The notes under the pieces: generated by a model
Databases searched by the model: none
What the model was told of the DNA's origin: nothing
The model's input: the letters and a program-made list of their open reading frames with translations, nothing else
Made by a program: the position numbers and the translations under genes
In this document: in pieces, positions 9,386 through 19,561 of the stretch
Layout of the letters: every line of letters begins with the position of its first letter
Position numbering within the stretch: position 1 is the stretch's first letter
From: Aedoeadaptatus coxii
Lineage (GTDB): Bacteria; Bacillota; Clostridia; Tissierellales; Peptoniphilaceae
Length of the DNA stretch: 64,000 nt
Assembly: GCF_903819215.1 (NCBI RefSeq)
Contig: NZ_CAIJCT010000007.1
Reading direction: 5' to 3' (one strand)

Positions 9386-9607
9386 ATGAATTTTGGACAA
9401 AACCTTTATAACTGGTTTCTATCAAATGCTCAATCACTGGTACTTTTAGCAATCGTTGTAATTGGCTTGTATCTTGGCTTCAAGCGTGAGTTTAGTAAAC
9501 TGATTGGCTTTCTCATCATTGCGATTATTGCGGTGGGCTTGGTGTTCAACGCTGCTGGAGTAAAAGACATTTTATTAGAGCTATTTAATCGCATTATCGG
9601 TGCTTAA
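9386..9607 (+). CDS. Tn916 Orf19, TcpD-like membrane protein
   Basis: This 73-residue, mostly hydrophobic protein has two predicted transmembrane helices (about residues 17-35 and 40-60). It matches the position and size of Orf19, thought to be a small integral component of the conjugation channel. AGAAAGGAG lies 9 nt upstream of the ATG. Confidence 0.85.
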   Translation: MNFGQNLYNWFLSNAQSLVLLAIVVIGLYLGFKREFSKLIGFLIIAIIAVGLVFNAAGVKDILLELFNRIIGA

Positions 9608-9723
9608 ATTAAACCGTTATTTTGTGGAATATAAGTGGTTTTCTTATGTTCCGCAAAAGAATGGTACACCAAACGAAGTGCGGTAGGGATTTTTGAATCT
9701 CTACAAAGAAAGGACGTGAACAC

Positions 9724-10221
9724 ATGGACGATATGCAAGTCTATATTGCCAACTTAGGTAAATACAATGAAGGAGAATTAGTCGGTGCTTGGTTTACCTT
9801 TCCCATTGATTTTGAAGAAGTCAAAGAGAAAATCGGCTTGAATGATGAATACGAGGAATACGCCATTCACGATTATGAGTTACCCTTTACGGTTGACGAA
9901 TACACTTCTATTGGCGAACTCAATCGCCTATGGGAAATGGTATCGGAGTTGCCAGAGGAACTACAATCCGAGCTATCTGCTCTGCTCACTCATTTTTCAA
10001 GTATTGAGGAACTAAGCGAACATCAAGAGGATATTATCATTCACTCGGATTGTGATGATATGGCAGATGTCGCACGTTACTACATTGAAGAAACTGGAGT
10101 ATTGGGCGAAGTGCCAACCAGTCTTCAAAACTATATTGATTACGAATCCTATGGTCGTGATTTAGAAATTTCGGGAACTTTTATCACAACCAATTATGGG
10201 ATTTTTGAAATCGTCTATTGA
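9724..10221 (+). CDS. ardA: Antirestriction protein ArdA (Tn916 Orf18)
   Basis: The 165-residue acidic protein mimics B-form DNA and inhibits type I restriction enzymes, protecting the incoming single-stranded element as it becomes double-stranded. The sequence begins MDDMQVYIANLGKYNEGELV and is rich in Asp/Glu throughout, as expected for a DNA mimic. The ATG at 9724 has AAAGGACG upstream. Confidence 0.93.
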   Translation: MDDMQVYIANLGKYNEGELVGAWFTFPIDFEEVKEKIGLNDEYEEYAIHDYELPFTVDEYTSIGELNRLWEMVSELPEELQSELSALLTHFSSIEELSEHQEDIIIHSDCDDMADVARYYIEETGVLGEVPTSLQNYIDYESYGRDLEISGTFITTNYGIFEIVY

Positions 10222-10234
10222 AAGGATTGATTCT

Positions 10235-10627
10235 ATGAAGAAAATACGAAGCTATACCAGTATTTGGTCTGTTGAGAAAGTGCTGTACTCCATCAACGAT
10301 TTTAGACTTCCGTTTCCCATAACCTTTACGCAAATGACGTGGTTTGTCGTGTCACTGTTTGCGGTTATGATACTTGGCAACTTGCCACCTCTTTCCATGA
10401 TTGAGGGAGCATTTCTCAAATGTTTTGGAATTCCTGTGGCTTTCACATGGTTTATGTCTACAAAAACCTTTGATGGTAAAAAGCCTTATGGATTTTTGAA
10501 GTCTGTCATTGCTTATGCACTGCGACCAAAGCTGACCTATGCAGGGAAAAAAGTAACCCTTGGCAGAAACCAGCCACAAGAAGCCATTACGACAGTTAGG
10601 AGTGAATTTTATGGCATATCCAATTAA
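10235..10627 (+). CDS. Tn916 Orf17, TcpE family conjugation protein
   Basis: The 130-residue protein begins MKKIRSYTSIWSVEKVL and has two hydrophobic segments (about residues 35-75). It corresponds to Orf17/TcpE, a membrane component of the mating apparatus. I place the start at 10235, behind AAAGGATTG, not at 10196, which would lie inside ardA. Its 3' end overlaps the start of the VirB4 gene by 17 nt, suggesting translational coupling. Confidence 0.85.
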   Translation: MKKIRSYTSIWSVEKVLYSINDFRLPFPITFTQMTWFVVSLFAVMILGNLPPLSMIEGAFLKCFGIPVAFTWFMSTKTFDGKKPYGFLKSVIAYALRPKLTYAGKKVTLGRNQPQEAITTVRSEFYGISN

Positions 10628-13058
10628 ATACATTGAAAATAATCTGGTCTGGAATAAAGATGGCGAATGTTACGCCTATTATGAGCTTATTCCTTACAAT
10701 TACTCATTCCTAAGTCCAGAACAGAAAATACAAGTGCATGATTCTTTCAGACAGCTTATCGCACAAAATCGTGATGGCAAGATTCATGCTCTACAAATCA
10801 GTACAGAATCCAGCATACGTTCTGCACAAGAACGTTCCAAAGAGGAAGTAACTGGCAAACTCAAAGTAATTGCCTATGACAAAATCGACCAACAGACAGA
10901 CGCTTTAATATCCATGATTGGCGAAAATCAAGTGGACTACCGCTTCTTTATCGGCTTTAAGTTGCTTCTCAACGATCAAGAGTTTTCTATGAAAAGTCTT
11001 ACCGTTGAAGCCAAAAATGCTTTGTCTGATTTTGTCTATGATGTGAACCATAAGCTAATGGGCGATTTTGTCAGCATGAGTAATGATGAAATCCTGCGTT
11101 TTCAGAAGATGGAAAAGCTCTTGGAAAATAAAATCTCTCGTCGTTTCAAAATCCGTAGACTGGATAAGGACGACTTCGGCTATCTGATTGAACATCTTTA
11201 TGGACAGACAGGTACAGCTTATGAAGATTATGAGTACCATCTATCAAAGAAGAAGCTGGATAATGAAACGCTGATTAAATATTATGACCTTATTAAACCG
11301 ACCCGTTGTCTGGTGGAAGAAAAACAGCGATACCTAAAAATTCAACAGGAAGACGAAACCGTCTATGTGGCGTACTTTACCATCAACAGCATTGTCGGCG
11401 AATTGGACTTTCCGTCCTCTGAAATCTTCTACTACCAGCAACAGCAATTTACATTCCCGATTGATACTTCTATGAATGTGGAAATCGTGGCAAACCGTAA
11501 AGCACTAAGCACCGTTCGTAATAAAAAGAAAGAACTAAAAGACCTAGATAACCACGCATGGCAAAGTGATAACGAAACCAGCTCTAATGTGGCGGAAGCT
11601 CTGGAAAGTGTCAATGAGCTGGAAAATAATTTAGACCAAAGCAAGGAATCCATGTATAAGCTCTCTTATGTGGTGCGTGTTTCCGCAAATGACTTGGACG
11701 AATTGAAACGTCGTTGTAATGAAGTGAAAGATTTTTATGACGATTTAAGTGTCAAGTTGGTACGACCATTTGGAGATATGCTGGGCTTACATGAAGAATT
11801 TTTACCATCAAGCAAGCGTTATATGAATGACTATATTCAGTATGTAACCTCTGATTTCTTAGCTGGACTTGGTTTCGGTGCTACTCAAATGCTTGGCGAA
11901 AATGAGGGTATTTATGTTGGCTATAGCTTAGATACAGGACGCAATGTCTACCTCAAACCTGCTCTTGCCAGTCAAGGGGTTAAGGGTTCAGTAACCAATG
12001 CATTAGCGTCTGCCTTTGTAGGTTCGCTAGGCGGTGGAAAATCCTTTGCGAATAACCTTATCGTCTATTATGCAGTGCTTTATGGGGCACAAGCAGTGAT
12101 TGTTGACCCGAAAGCGGAACGTGGCAGATGGAAAGAAACCTTGCCAGAAATCGCTCACGAAATTAATATTGTCAATCTGACTTCTGATGAGAAAAATAAA
12201 GGCTTACTTGACCCTTACGTGATTATGAAAAATCCCAAAGATTCTGAATCACTGGCAATCGACATTTTGACGTTCCTTACGGGGATTTCATCACGAGATT
12301 CTGACCGTTTCCCTGTTCTACGAAAAGCCATTCGTGCTGTAACTAATAGTGAAGTGCGAGGTCTTCTGAAAGTGATTGAGGAATTACGGGTTGAGGGAAC
12401 TCAAATAAGCACCAGCATAGCCGACCATATCGAAAGTTTTACAGACTATGACTTTGCACATCTGCTCTTTAGTGATGGATATGTGGAGCAGTCTATCAGT
12501 CTTGAAAAACAACTGAACATCATACAGGTTGCCGACTTGGTACTTCCCGATAAAGAAACCTCCTTTGAGGAATATACCACAATGGAGTTACTATCGGTGG
12601 CAATGCTGATTGTCATTAGTACCTTTGCGTTAGACTTTATCCATACAGACAGAAGCATTTTTAAAATTGTTGACTTAGACGAAGCGTGGAGCTTCTTACA
12701 GGTGGCACAAGGTAAAACACTGTCTATGAAACTGGTTCGTGCTGGACGTGCTATGAACGCTGGGGTATATTTCGTGACCCAGAATACAGATGACCTTTTA
12801 GATGAAAAGCTGAAAAATAATCTTGGTTTGAAATTTGCGTTCCGCTCTACTGACCTTAACGAGATTAAAAAGACCCTTGCCTTTTTCGGCGTTGACCCAG
12901 AGGACGAAAATAATCAGAAGCGATTGCGTGATTTGGAAAATGGACAGTGCCTTATCAGTGATTTATATGGTCGTGTCGGTGTGATACAGTTCCACCCTGT
13001 ATTTGAAGAACTGCTCCATGCCTTTGATACCAGACCGCCTGTGCGAAAAGAGGTGTAA
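10611..13058 (+). CDS. Tn916 Orf16, VirB4/TraE-type conjugation ATPase
   Basis: The 815-residue ATPase powers assembly and transport of the type IV secretion channel. Walker A GSLGGGKS is near residue 472, Walker B-like IFKIVDLDEAW near 687, and the later TQNTDDLLD segment is characteristic of VirB4. The start is the ATG at 10611 (MAYPIKYIEN) with TAGGAG upstream. The longer frame from 10560 would run back into orf17 without a ribosome-binding site. Confidence 0.94.
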   Translation: MAYPIKYIENNLVWNKDGECYAYYELIPYNYSFLSPEQKIQVHDSFRQLIAQNRDGKIHALQISTESSIRSAQERSKEEVTGKLKVIAYDKIDQQTDALISMIGENQVDYRFFIGFKLLLNDQEFSMKSLTVEAKNALSDFVYDVNHKLMGDFVSMSNDEILRFQKMEKLLENKISRRFKIRRLDKDDFGYLIEHLYGQTGTAYEDYEYHLSKKKLDNETLIKYYDLIKPTRCLVEEKQRYLKIQQEDETVYVAYFTINSIVGELDFPSSEIFYYQQQQFTFPIDTSMNVEIVANRKALSTVRNKKKELKDLDNHAWQSDNETSSNVAEALESVNELENNLDQSKESMYKLSYVVRVSANDLDELKRRCNEVKDFYDDLSVKLVRPFGDMLGLHEEFLPSSKRYMNDYIQYVTSDFLAGLGFGATQMLGENEGIYVGYSLDTGRNVYLKPALASQGVKGSVTNALASAFVGSLGGGKSFANNLIVYYAVLYGAQAVIVDPKAERGRWKETLPEIAHEINIVNLTSDEKNKGLLDPYVIMKNPKDSESLAIDILTFLTGISSRDSDRFPVLRKAIRAVTNSEVRGLLKVIEELRVEGTQISTSIADHIESFTDYDFAHLLFSDGYVEQSISLEKQLNIIQVADLVLPDKETSFEEYTTMELLSVAMLIVISTFALDFIHTDRSIFKIVDLDEAWSFLQVAQGKTLSMKLVRAGRAMNAGVYFVTQNTDDLLDEKLKNNLGLKFAFRSTDLNEIKKTLAFFGVDPEDENNQKRLRDLENGQCLISDLYGRVGVIQFHPVFEELLHAFDTRPPVRKEV

Positions 13059-13060
13059 AT

Positions 13061-15238
13061 GTGAAACCATCAATATTAAACAGAATAAAATCAAACTGGA
13101 CGCTGAAGCGTCTAGGTAAAGTGGCAATGACAGTGGCTTTCACACTTGTGATTGCCATTTTTCTTTTAGCCATGATGGGAACAGTGGTTCAAGCTGCGGG
13201 CTTGGTAGATGATACAATCAATGTGGCAAATGAGTACAGCCGATACCCACTTGAAAACTATCAACTGGATTTTTATGTTGATAATAGCTGGGGCTGGCTA
13301 CCGTGGAACTGGTCGGACGGAATTGGAAAACAAGTCATGTATGGCTTATATGCCATTACCAATTTTATTTGGACAATCAGTCTTTATGTTTCCAATGCGA
13401 CTGGCTACTTAGTTCAAGAAGCCTATTCCCTTGACTTCATTTCTGCTACAGCAGATTCCATTGGCAAGAATATGCAGACCCTTGCAGGAGTTACGCCTAG
13501 CGGACTATCAACAGAGGGATTCTATGTTGGATTCCTCTTACTCTTGATTTTGGTTCTTGGGGTTTATGTTGCCTATACAGGACTGATAAAAAGAGAAACT
13601 ACAAAAGCGATTCATGCCATTGTGAACTTTGTCATGGTATTTATCCTATCAGCTTCCTTTATTGCCTACGCTCCCGACTACATTAAAAAAATCAATGATT
13701 TTTCATCAGACATCAGTCAAGCCAGCTTATCACTTGGCACAAAAATTGTCATGCCCCATTCCGATAGTCAAGGCAAGGACAGTGTGGACTTGATACGTGA
13801 CAGCCTATTTTCCATACAGGTTCAACAACCGTGGCTACTGCTTCAATACAACAGTTCAGACATTGAAAGTATTGGTGCTGACCGTGTGGAAAGTCTACTT
13901 TCAACCAGTCCAGACAGTAATAATGGAGAAGACAGAGAAAAAATTGTAGCAGAAGAAATCGAAGACAGAAACAATGTGAACATGACGATTACAAAAACTA
14001 TTAACCGCTTGGGTACAGTCTTCTTTCTCTTTGTATTCAATATCGGGATTTCTATATTCGTATTCCTACTAACAGGAATCATGATTTTCTCGCAGGTGCT
14101 TTTTATCATCTATGCTATGTTTCTGCCTGTGAGCTTTATTTTAAGTATGATTCCATCTTTTGATGGTATGTCGAAACGAGCCATTACTAAACTCTTTAAT
14201 ACCATTTTGACACGAGCTGGAATCACGCTGATTATTACGACAGCCTTTAGTATTTCAACCATGCTCTATACCTTATCGGCTGGTTATCCGTTCTTTTTGA
14301 TTGCCTTTCTACAGATTGTGACCTTTGCAGGAATCTACTTCAAACTGGGCGATTTAATGAGTATGTTTTCGCTTCAAAGCAACGATTCTCAAAGTGTGGG
14401 AAGTCGTGTGATGAGAAAACCTCGTATGCTTATGCACGCTCATATGCACCGCCTACAGCGTAAACTTGGACGCTCCATGACAGCTTTAGGTGCTGGCTCT
14501 GCCATTGCCAGTGCTACAGGAAAACAAGGACAGTCGGGTAGTTCTGGTAGGACACAAGCAGATCACACCCGTCCAGACGGACAGGAAAAATCAACACTTG
14601 GAAAACGTATCGGACAAACAATCGGAGCAGTTGCTGATACCAAAGATAAAATCGTTGATTCTGCTGGTAATCTCAAAGAACAGGTTAAGGATATTCCGAC
14701 CAATGCAAGATATGCAGTGTATCAAGGAAAATCCAAAGCAAAAGAAAATGTTCGTGACCTAACTTCCAGTATTTCTCAAACCAGAGCAGACAGAGCCAGC
14801 GGACGCAAGGAACAGCAGGAACAAAGACGCAAAACCATTGCAGAGCGTCGCTCTGAAATGGAACAGGTCAAACAGAAAAAACAGCCAGCTTCTTCCGTTC
14901 ATGAAAGACCAGCTACTAAGCAAGAACAATCTCATGATGGACAGACCGCAAAACAATCTTCTGTTCAGGCTTTACGCATGGAATCTCAACAAGCCAAACA
15001 GGAGCGTCCAGCAGTTAAGTCCGATTCTTCAAGTTTAAAAGCGGAACGTCAAAACCGTACTACACAAGAAAGAACAGTTCAAAAGCCAGCAACTTCAACT
15101 ACACCAGCAGACAGAGCTTCACAACGTCCAGTCACAAAAGAGCGTCCGTCTACTGTTCAAAGAGTTCAAAGTCAAAACCTTAGAAATAGACCACCAATAA
15201 AATCCGCCACTATCAAGAAAGGCAGTAAGAAACCATGA
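13061..15238 (+). CDS. Tn916 Orf15, polytopic conjugation channel protein (VirB6-like)
   Basis: The 725-residue protein starts at GTG, 2 nt after the orf16 stop. It has about six or seven hydrophobic segments within residues 20-455. The hydrophilic tail (about 470-725) is very rich in Gln, Lys, Arg, Ser and Pro. This matches Orf15, the presumed inner-membrane channel component. The last 4 nt overlap the orf14 start (ATGA). Confidence 0.9.
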   Translation: MKPSILNRIKSNWTLKRLGKVAMTVAFTLVIAIFLLAMMGTVVQAAGLVDDTINVANEYSRYPLENYQLDFYVDNSWGWLPWNWSDGIGKQVMYGLYAITNFIWTISLYVSNATGYLVQEAYSLDFISATADSIGKNMQTLAGVTPSGLSTEGFYVGFLLLLILVLGVYVAYTGLIKRETTKAIHAIVNFVMVFILSASFIAYAPDYIKKINDFSSDISQASLSLGTKIVMPHSDSQGKDSVDLIRDSLFSIQVQQPWLLLQYNSSDIESIGADRVESLLSTSPDSNNGEDREKIVAEEIEDRNNVNMTITKTINRLGTVFFLFVFNIGISIFVFLLTGIMIFSQVLFIIYAMFLPVSFILSMIPSFDGMSKRAITKLFNTILTRAGITLIITTAFSISTMLYTLSAGYPFFLIAFLQIVTFAGIYFKLGDLMSMFSLQSNDSQSVGSRVMRKPRMLMHAHMHRLQRKLGRSMTALGAGSAIASATGKQGQSGSSGRTQADHTRPDGQEKSTLGKRIGQTIGAVADTKDKIVDSAGNLKEQVKDIPTNARYAVYQGKSKAKENVRDLTSSISQTRADRASGRKEQQEQRRKTIAERRSEMEQVKQKKQPASSVHERPATKQEQSHDGQTAKQSSVQALRMESQQAKQERPAVKSDSSSLKAERQNRTTQERTVQKPATSTTPADRASQRPVTKERPSTVQRVQSQNLRNRPPIKSATIKKGSKKP

Positions 15239-16236
15239 AACTGAAAGCTTTAGTGATTGGTGGTTCTGGGCTATTCTTGATGGTCTTCTCACTACTTCTG
15301 TTTGTTGCCATTTTATTTTCAGATGAACAAGATGGCGGTTTTTCAAACATTCACTATGGCGGTGTGAATGTTTCCGCAGAAGTGCTGGCTCATAAGCCTA
15401 TGGTAGAAAAATACGCTAGAGAATATGGCATTGAAGAATACGTCAATGTACTGCTTGCTATTATACAGGTGGAATCGGGCGGTACTGCCGAAGATGTTAT
15501 GCAGTCCTCGGAATCCCTTGGTCTACCACCCAATTCATTGAGTACAGAAGAATCCATCAAGCAAGGTGTGAAGTATTTCAGTGAATTATTAGCCAGTAGA
15601 GATAGGCTCGGTGTGGATTTGGAATCGGTTATCCAGTCCTACAATTATGGCGGTGGCTTCTTAGGGTATGTGGCTAATCGTGGAAACAAATATACCTTTG
15701 AACTGGCTCAAAGTTTCTCTAAGGAATATTCAGATGGCGAAAAAGTGTCCTATCCCAATCCAATAGCCATACCCATCAATGGGGGCTGGCGATATAACTA
15801 TGGCAATATGTTTTATGTTCAGCTTGTTACGCAGTATCTTGTCACAACTCAATTTAATGATAATACGGTACAAGCCATCATGAACGAAGCACTGAAATAT
15901 GAGGGTTGGAAGTATGTCTATGGCGGAGCTTCCCCGACTACTTCATTTGATTGTAGCGGACTGACACAATGGACGTATGGCAAAGCTGGGATTAAATTAC
16001 CACGAACCGCACAACAACAATATGATGTGACCCAACATATCCCACTATCCGAAGCAAAAGCCGGCGATTTGGTTTTCTTTCATTCTACCTATAACGCTGG
16101 CTCTTATATTACTCATGTTGGGATATACCTTGGCAATAACCGTATGTTTCATGCAGGCGACCCAATCGGTTATGCCGACTTAACAAGCCCCTACTGGCAA
16201 CAGCATTTAGTGGGAGCAGGACGAATCAAACAATGA
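15235..16236 (+). CDS. Tn916 Orf14, bifunctional cell-wall hydrolase (lysozyme-like + NlpC/P60)
   Basis: The 333-residue exported protein opens the cell wall for the conjugation machinery, like the CwlT proteins. An N-terminal membrane anchor (about residues 5-28) is followed by a lysozyme-like domain (about 50-175, with VESGGTAEDVMQSSESLG). The C-terminal NlpC/P60 domain (about 215-333) shows the catalytic Cys in SFDCSGLTQW and the His in THVGIYLG. The start overlaps orf15 by 4 nt. Confidence 0.93.
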   Translation: MKLKALVIGGSGLFLMVFSLLLFVAILFSDEQDGGFSNIHYGGVNVSAEVLAHKPMVEKYAREYGIEEYVNVLLAIIQVESGGTAEDVMQSSESLGLPPNSLSTEESIKQGVKYFSELLASRDRLGVDLESVIQSYNYGGGFLGYVANRGNKYTFELAQSFSKEYSDGEKVSYPNPIAIPINGGWRYNYGNMFYVQLVTQYLVTTQFNDNTVQAIMNEALKYEGWKYVYGGASPTTSFDCSGLTQWTYGKAGIKLPRTAQQQYDVTQHIPLSEAKAGDLVFFHSTYNAGSYITHVGIYLGNNRMFHAGDPIGYADLTSPYWQQHLVGAGRIKQ

Positions 16237-16250
16237 GAAAGGAAGATTTA

Positions 16251-17168
16251 ATGATGAAATTTAGAAAAAATCAGAATAAAGAAAAACAGATACCAAAGGA
16301 AAAGAAACCTCGTGTCTACTATAAGGTCAATCCTCATAAAAAGGTTGTGATTGCCTTGTGGGTACTTTTAGGGCTTAGTTTCAGCTTTGCGATATTCAAG
16401 CACTTTACAGCTATAGATACTCATACTATTCACGAAACAACTATCATAGAAAAGGAATACGTTGATACTCATCATGTAGAAAATTTTGTAGAGAACTTTG
16501 CGAAAGTCTACTATTCATGGGAGCAATCCGATAAGTCCATTGATAATCGAATGGAAAGTCTAAAAGGCTATCTGACAGATGAACTTCAAGCTCTCAATGT
16601 TGATACAGTACGCAAAGATATTCCTGTATCGTCTTCTGTAAGAGGATTTCAGATATGGACGGTAGAGCCAACTGGCGACAATGAGTTTAATGTAACCTAC
16701 AGTGTAGACCAGCTCATTACAGAGGGAGAAAATACAAAGACCGTCCACTCTGCTTATATAGTGAGTGTCTATGTAGATGGTTCTGGAAATATGGTACTGG
16801 TTAAGAATCCGACCATTACCAACATACCTAAGAAATCAAGTTATAAACCAAAAGCCATTGAAAGTGAGGGGACGGTTGATTCCATTACAACCAATGAAAT
16901 CAATGAGTTTTTAACGACGTTCTTCAAGCTCTATCCTACAGCGACAGCCAGTGAACTTTCCTACTATGTGAATGACGGGATATTAAAACCAATCGGAAAA
17001 GAGTACATCTTTCAAGAACTGGTAAATCCTATTCACAATCGTAAGGATAATCAAGTCACGGTATCGCTGACAGTGGAGTATATCGACCAGCAGACCAAAG
17101 CAACGCAGGTATCTCAATTTGATTTGGTACTTGAAAAGAACGGGAGTAATTGGAAGATTATAGAATAA
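16251..17168 (+). CDS. Tn916 Orf13, TcpC-like conjugation protein
   Basis: The protein of about 305 residues has one N-terminal transmembrane helix (about residues 30-50) and two exported NTF2-like repeats typical of TcpC/VirB8-type subunits. GAAAGGAAG places the start at 16251 or 16254 (MMKFRKNQNK). The frame could begin at 16233, overlapping orf14. It is the last gene of the transfer operon before the tet(M) promoter. Confidence 0.85.
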   Translation: MMKFRKNQNKEKQIPKEKKPRVYYKVNPHKKVVIALWVLLGLSFSFAIFKHFTAIDTHTIHETTIIEKEYVDTHHVENFVENFAKVYYSWEQSDKSIDNRMESLKGYLTDELQALNVDTVRKDIPVSSSVRGFQIWTVEPTGDNEFNVTYSVDQLITEGENTKTVHSAYIVSVYVDGSGNMVLVKNPTITNIPKKSSYKPKAIESEGTVDSITTNEINEFLTTFFKLYPTATASELSYYVNDGILKPIGKEYIFQELVNPIHNRKDNQVTVSLTVEYIDQQTKATQVSQFDLVLEKNGSNWKIIE

Positions 17169-17237
17169 CAAATATTGGTACATTATTACAGCTATTTTGT
17201 AATCACGTACTCTCTTTGATAAAAAATTGGAGATTCC

Positions 17238-17266
17238 TTTACAAATATGCTCTTACGTGCTATTAT
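17238..17266 (+). promoter_or_regulatory. Promoter of the tet(M) transcription unit
   Basis: TTTACA (17238-17243) and TATTAT (17261-17266) are separated by exactly 17 nt, a good sigma-A promoter. It lies 70 nt downstream of orf13 and drives the orf12-tet(M) leader, as in Tn916. Confidence 0.85.
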
Positions 17267-17297
17267 TTAAGTATCTATTTAAAAGGAGTTAATAAAT

Positions 17298-17321
17298 ATG
17301 CGGCAAGGTATTCTTAAATAA
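17298..17321 (+). CDS. Seven-residue leader ORF upstream of orf12
   Basis: ATG CGG CAA GGT ATT CTT AAA TAA encodes MRQGILK and has a good AAAAGGAG ribosome-binding site 9 nt upstream. The region around it can pair with 17390-17407 (AAGGTATTCTTAAA...TTTAAGAATACCTT). The ORF could therefore modulate folding of the tet(M) leader. Translation is inferred from the site alone. Confidence 0.35.
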   Translation: MRQGILK

Positions 17322-17442
17322 ACTGTCAATTTGATAGTGGGAACAAATAATTGGATGTCCTTTTTTAGGAGGGCTTAGTTTTTTGTACCCAGTTTAAGAA
17401 TACCTTTATCATGTGATTCTAAAGTATCCAGAGAATATCTGT

Positions 17443-17529
17443 ATGCTTTGTATACCTATGGTTATGCATAAAAATCCCAGTGATAAAAGTATTTATCACT
17501 GGGATTTTTATGCCCTTTTGGGTTTTTGA
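17443..17529 (+). CDS. Tn916 Orf12, tet(M) leader peptide
   Basis: The 28-residue leader peptide (MLCIPMVMHKNPSDKS..., ending FYALLGF) corresponds to Tn916 Orf12. Its coding sequence contains a strong hairpin followed by T residues. In the established attenuation model tetracycline slows ribosomes on this peptide and changes how far transcription continues into tet(M). It ends immediately before the longer in-frame ATG preceding tet(M). Confidence 0.85.
   Translation: MLCIPMVMHKNPSDKSIYHWDFYALLGF
17471..17509 (+). terminator. Attenuator hairpin inside orf12
   Basis: A 17-bp perfect stem, AAAATCCCAGTGATAAA/TTTATCACTGGGATTTT, has a 4-nt loop and ends in a T-rich stretch. This is the transcriptional attenuator controlling tet(M) expression. 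Confidence 0.8.
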
Positions 17530-17544
17530 ATGGAGGAAAATCAC

Positions 17545-19464
17545 ATGAAAATTATTAATATTGGAGTTTTAGCTCATGTTGATGCAGGAAAAACTACCTT
17601 AACAGAAAGCTTATTATATAACAGTGGAGCGATTACAGAATTAGGAAGCGTGGACAAAGGTACAACGAGGACGGATAATACGCTTTTAGAACGTCAGAGA
17701 GGAATTACAATTCAGACAGGAATAACCTCTTTTCAGTGGGAAAATACGAAGGTGAACATCATAGACACGCCAGGACATATGGATTTCTTAGCAGAAGTAT
17801 ATCGTTCATTATCAGTTTTAGATGGGGCAATTCTACTGATTTCTGCAAAAGATGGCGTACAAGCACAAACTCGTATATTATTTCATGCACTTAGGAAAAT
17901 GGGGATTCCCACAATCTTTTTTATCAATAAGATTGACCAAAATGGAATTGATTTATCAACGGTTTATCAGGATATTAAAGAGAAACTTTCTGCCGAAATT
18001 GTAATCAAACAGAAGGTAGAACTGTATCCTAATATGTGTGTGACGAACTTTACCGAATCTGAACAATGGGATACGGTAATAGAGGGAAACGATGACCTTT
18101 TAGAGAAATATATGTCCGGTAAATCATTAGAAGCATTGGAACTCGAACAAGAGGAAAGCATAAGATTTCAGAATTGTTCTCTGTTCCCTCTTTATCATGG
18201 AAGTGCAAAAAGTAATATAGGGATTGATAACCTTATAGAAGTTATTACTAATAAATTTTATTCATCAACACATCGAGGTCCGTCTGAACTTTGCGGAAAT
18301 GTTTTCAAAATTGAATATACAAAAAAAAGACAACGTCTTGCATATATACGCCTTTATAGTGGAGTACTACATTTACGAGATTCGGTTAGAGTATCAGAAA
18401 AAGAAAAAATAAAAGTTACAGAAATGTATACTTCAATAAATGGTGAATTATGTAAGATTGATAGAGCTTATTCTGGAGAAATTGTTATTTTGCAAAATGA
18501 GTTTTTGAAGTTAAATAGTGTTCTTGGAGATACAAAACTATTGCCACAGAGAAAAAAGATTGAAAATCCGCACCCTCTACTACAAACAACTGTTGAACCG
18601 AGTAAACCTGAACAGAGAGAAATGTTGCTTGATGCCCTTTTGGAAATCTCAGATAGTGATCCGCTTCTACGATATTACGTGGATTCTACGACACATGAAA
18701 TTATACTTTCTTTCTTAGGGAAAGTACAAATGGAAGTGATTAGTGCACTGTTGCAAGAAAAGTATCATGTGGAGATAGAACTAAAAGAGCCTACAGTCAT
18801 TTATATGGAGAGACCGTTAAAAAATGCAGAATATACCATTCACATCGAAGTGCCGCCAAATCCTTTCTGGGCTTCCATTGGTTTATCTGTATCACCGCTT
18901 CCGTTGGGAAGTGGAATGCAGTATGAGAGCTCGGTTTCTCTTGGATACTTAAATCAATCATTTCAAAATGCAGTTATGGAAGGGATACGCTATGGTTGCG
19001 AACAAGGATTATATGGTTGGAATGTGACGGACTGTAAAATCTGTTTTAAGTATGGCTTATACTATAGCCCTGTTAGTACCCCAGCAGATTTTCGGATGCT
19101 TGCTCCTATTGTATTGGAACAAGTCTTAAAAAAAGCTGGAACAGAATTGTTAGAGCCATATCTTAGTTTTAAAATTTATGCGCCACAGGAATATCTTTCA
19201 CGAGCATACAACGATGCTCCTAAATATTGTGCGAACATCGTAGACACTCAATTGAAAAATAATGAGGTCATTCTTAGTGGAGAAATCCCTGCTCGGTGTA
19301 TTCAAGAATATCGTAGTGATTTAACTTTCTTTACAAATGGACGTAGTGTTTGTTTAACAGAGTTAAAAGGGTACCATGTTACTACCGGTGAACCTGTTTG
19401 CCAGCCCCGTCGTCCAAATAGTCGGATAGATAAAGTACGATATATGTTCAATAAAATAACTTAG
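17545..19464 (+). CDS. tet(M): Ribosomal protection protein Tet(M), tetracycline resistance
   Basis: Tet(M) is an EF-G-like GTPase that displaces tetracycline from the 30S ribosome. At 639 residues it has the standard length. GTPase motifs are AHVDAGKTTL (residues 9-18), DTPGH near 74-78 and NKID near 128. The gene starts at 17545 (MKIINIGVLAHV) because GGAGG lies just upstream; the earlier in-frame ATG at 17530 would place that site inside the gene. No truncation is seen. Confidence 0.98.
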   Translation: MKIINIGVLAHVDAGKTTLTESLLYNSGAITELGSVDKGTTRTDNTLLERQRGITIQTGITSFQWENTKVNIIDTPGHMDFLAEVYRSLSVLDGAILLISAKDGVQAQTRILFHALRKMGIPTIFFINKIDQNGIDLSTVYQDIKEKLSAEIVIKQKVELYPNMCVTNFTESEQWDTVIEGNDDLLEKYMSGKSLEALELEQEESIRFQNCSLFPLYHGSAKSNIGIDNLIEVITNKFYSSTHRGPSELCGNVFKIEYTKKRQRLAYIRLYSGVLHLRDSVRVSEKEKIKVTEMYTSINGELCKIDRAYSGEIVILQNEFLKLNSVLGDTKLLPQRKKIENPHPLLQTTVEPSKPEQREMLLDALLEISDSDPLLRYYVDSTTHEIILSFLGKVQMEVISALLQEKYHVEIELKEPTVIYMERPLKNAEYTIHIEVPPNPFWASIGLSVSPLPLGSGMQYESSVSLGYLNQSFQNAVMEGIRYGCEQGLYGWNVTDCKICFKYGLYYSPVSTPADFRMLAPIVLEQVLKKAGTELLEPYLSFKIYAPQEYLSRAYNDAPKYCANIVDTQLKNNEVILSGEIPARCIQEYRSDLTFFTNGRSVCLTELKGYHVTTGEPVCQPRRPNSRIDKVRYMFNKIT

Positions 19465-19561
19465 TGTATTTTATGTTGTTATATAAATATGGTTTCTTGT
19501 TAAATAAGATGAAATATTTTTTAATAAAGATTTGAATTAAAGTGTAAAGGAGGAGATAGTT